DNA of 34,962 nt. Source: Hyphomicrobiaceae bacterium. Lineage in GTDB: Bacteria; Pseudomonadota; Alphaproteobacteria; Rhizobiales; Hyphomicrobiaceae. Shown here piece by piece: positions 34,782 to 34,962 of this stretch (position 1 is the stretch's first letter; each line of letters opens with the position of its first letter). The stretch is taken from positions 1 to 34,962 of the forward strand of contig JAMXLN010000259.1 of the NCBI GenBank assembly GCA_024281145.1, given 5' to 3'. Both the position numbers and the translations under genes were made by a program. The notes under the pieces are model-generated. The model was not told the origin of the DNA, did no database searches, and worked only from the letters and a program-made list of their open reading frames with translations.

Positions 34782-34962
34782 ATGCTGGCCTGGATCTACG
34801 GCTTTAGCGACACCGAGCGCACCGGCGCATTCGTCCACGACCGCGAAGATAATCTCGCCCGCGAGCGCGCGTTGCTGGCGCACCTTGGTAATCCGCAGCG
34901 GGCATACGGCGTCACCCACATCGCCGGAACCAAAGGCAAAGGTTCGACCTCGGCCATGCTGG
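34782..34962 (+). CDS. folC: folylpolyglutamate synthase / dihydrofolate synthase, 5' part cut by the window end
   Basis: The first 60 codons of a folC-type gene running off the right edge. From ATG 34782 it begins MLAWIYGFSDTERTGAF and reaches THIAGTKGKGSTSAML, the Mur-ligase ATP loop with GTKGKGS. The enzyme adds glutamate to dihydropteroate or folates. The residues before the ATG (ETWAE) look like the normal N-terminus of the family, so translation may start at TTG 34737, inside the 12-bp repeat. The KGKGS wording and the N-terminus are, from memory, more like FolC of Chloroflexota or Deltaproteobacteria than of Hyphomicrobiales, where TNGKGS is usual. Only 49 bases separate it from the tetR start. 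Confidence 0.85.
   Translation, partial: MLAWIYGFSDTERTGAFVHDREDNLARERALLAHLGNPQRAYGVTHIAGTKGKGSTSAML

Overview
The window is GC-rich, with short intergenic gaps and purine-rich Shine-Dalgarno sites. The gene content points to an alphaproteobacterium of the order Hyphomicrobiales (Rhizobiales). The main signs are the block lptC/A - lptB - rpoN - ptsN, purE-purK beside two YdcH/DUF465 genes, a CpdR-like single-domain receiver, a Bradyrhizobium-type D-tartrate dehydratase, and a TTAA-N7-TTAA box of the CtrA type. No rRNA, tRNA, CRISPR array or intact insertion sequence was seen. The assignment comes from reading sequence and gene order only.

Layout. (1) 1-2337 is gene-poor and holds three small proteins: a 31-residue hydrophobic peptide, an 88-residue membrane protein and a 106-residue exported protein. 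(2) 2338-7786 is a catabolic-looking group: a thiolase-fold protein without thiolase catalytic residues paired with a DUF35 zinc-ribbon/OB protein on the plus strand, facing an SDR dehydrogenase, a HisD-family alcohol dehydrogenase and an exported alpha/beta hydrolase on the minus strand. (3) 7870-10170 holds purK, purE and two head-to-head YdcH genes. (4) 10299-15865 holds an exported TPR protein, D-tartrate dehydratase with a membrane-anchored TAXI binding protein, and an S9 peptidase, all on the minus strand. (5) 16342-22216 runs plus: a CpdR-like receiver, an LptC-LptA fusion with two OstA modules, lptB, rpoN and ptsN. The hpf gene usually found between rpoN and ptsN is not there. (6) 22235-27563 holds an LpxH-like phosphoesterase, a lipid kinase, a CtrA-like box at the kinase stop codon, a hidden 47-codon gene with its own terminator, an unknown exported protein, and the amidase amiC. 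(7) 27943-29853 is leuA with a promoter, a Leu-codon-rich leader peptide and an attenuator-like hairpin. (8) 29966-34732 (minus) holds a GCS2-type ligase and a four-gene TetR / HlyD / ATPase / ABC-2 permease export operon with overlapping genes. (9) The right edge cuts the start of a folC gene.

How they fit. LptC-A and LptB supply the inner-membrane and periplasmic parts of the LPS transport bridge. The LpxH-like enzyme and the lipid kinase fit the same envelope-lipid theme, and AmiC acts on septal murein. CpdR together with the CtrA-like sites suggests the usual alphaproteobacterial cell-cycle control. The accessory parts (thiolase/DUF35/SDR/HisD and TAXI/TarD) look like organic-acid or alcohol catabolism whose substrates cannot be read from sequence, except D-tartrate. 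The least described items are the LptC-LptA-OstA fusion, the hidden small genes, and the leuA leader.
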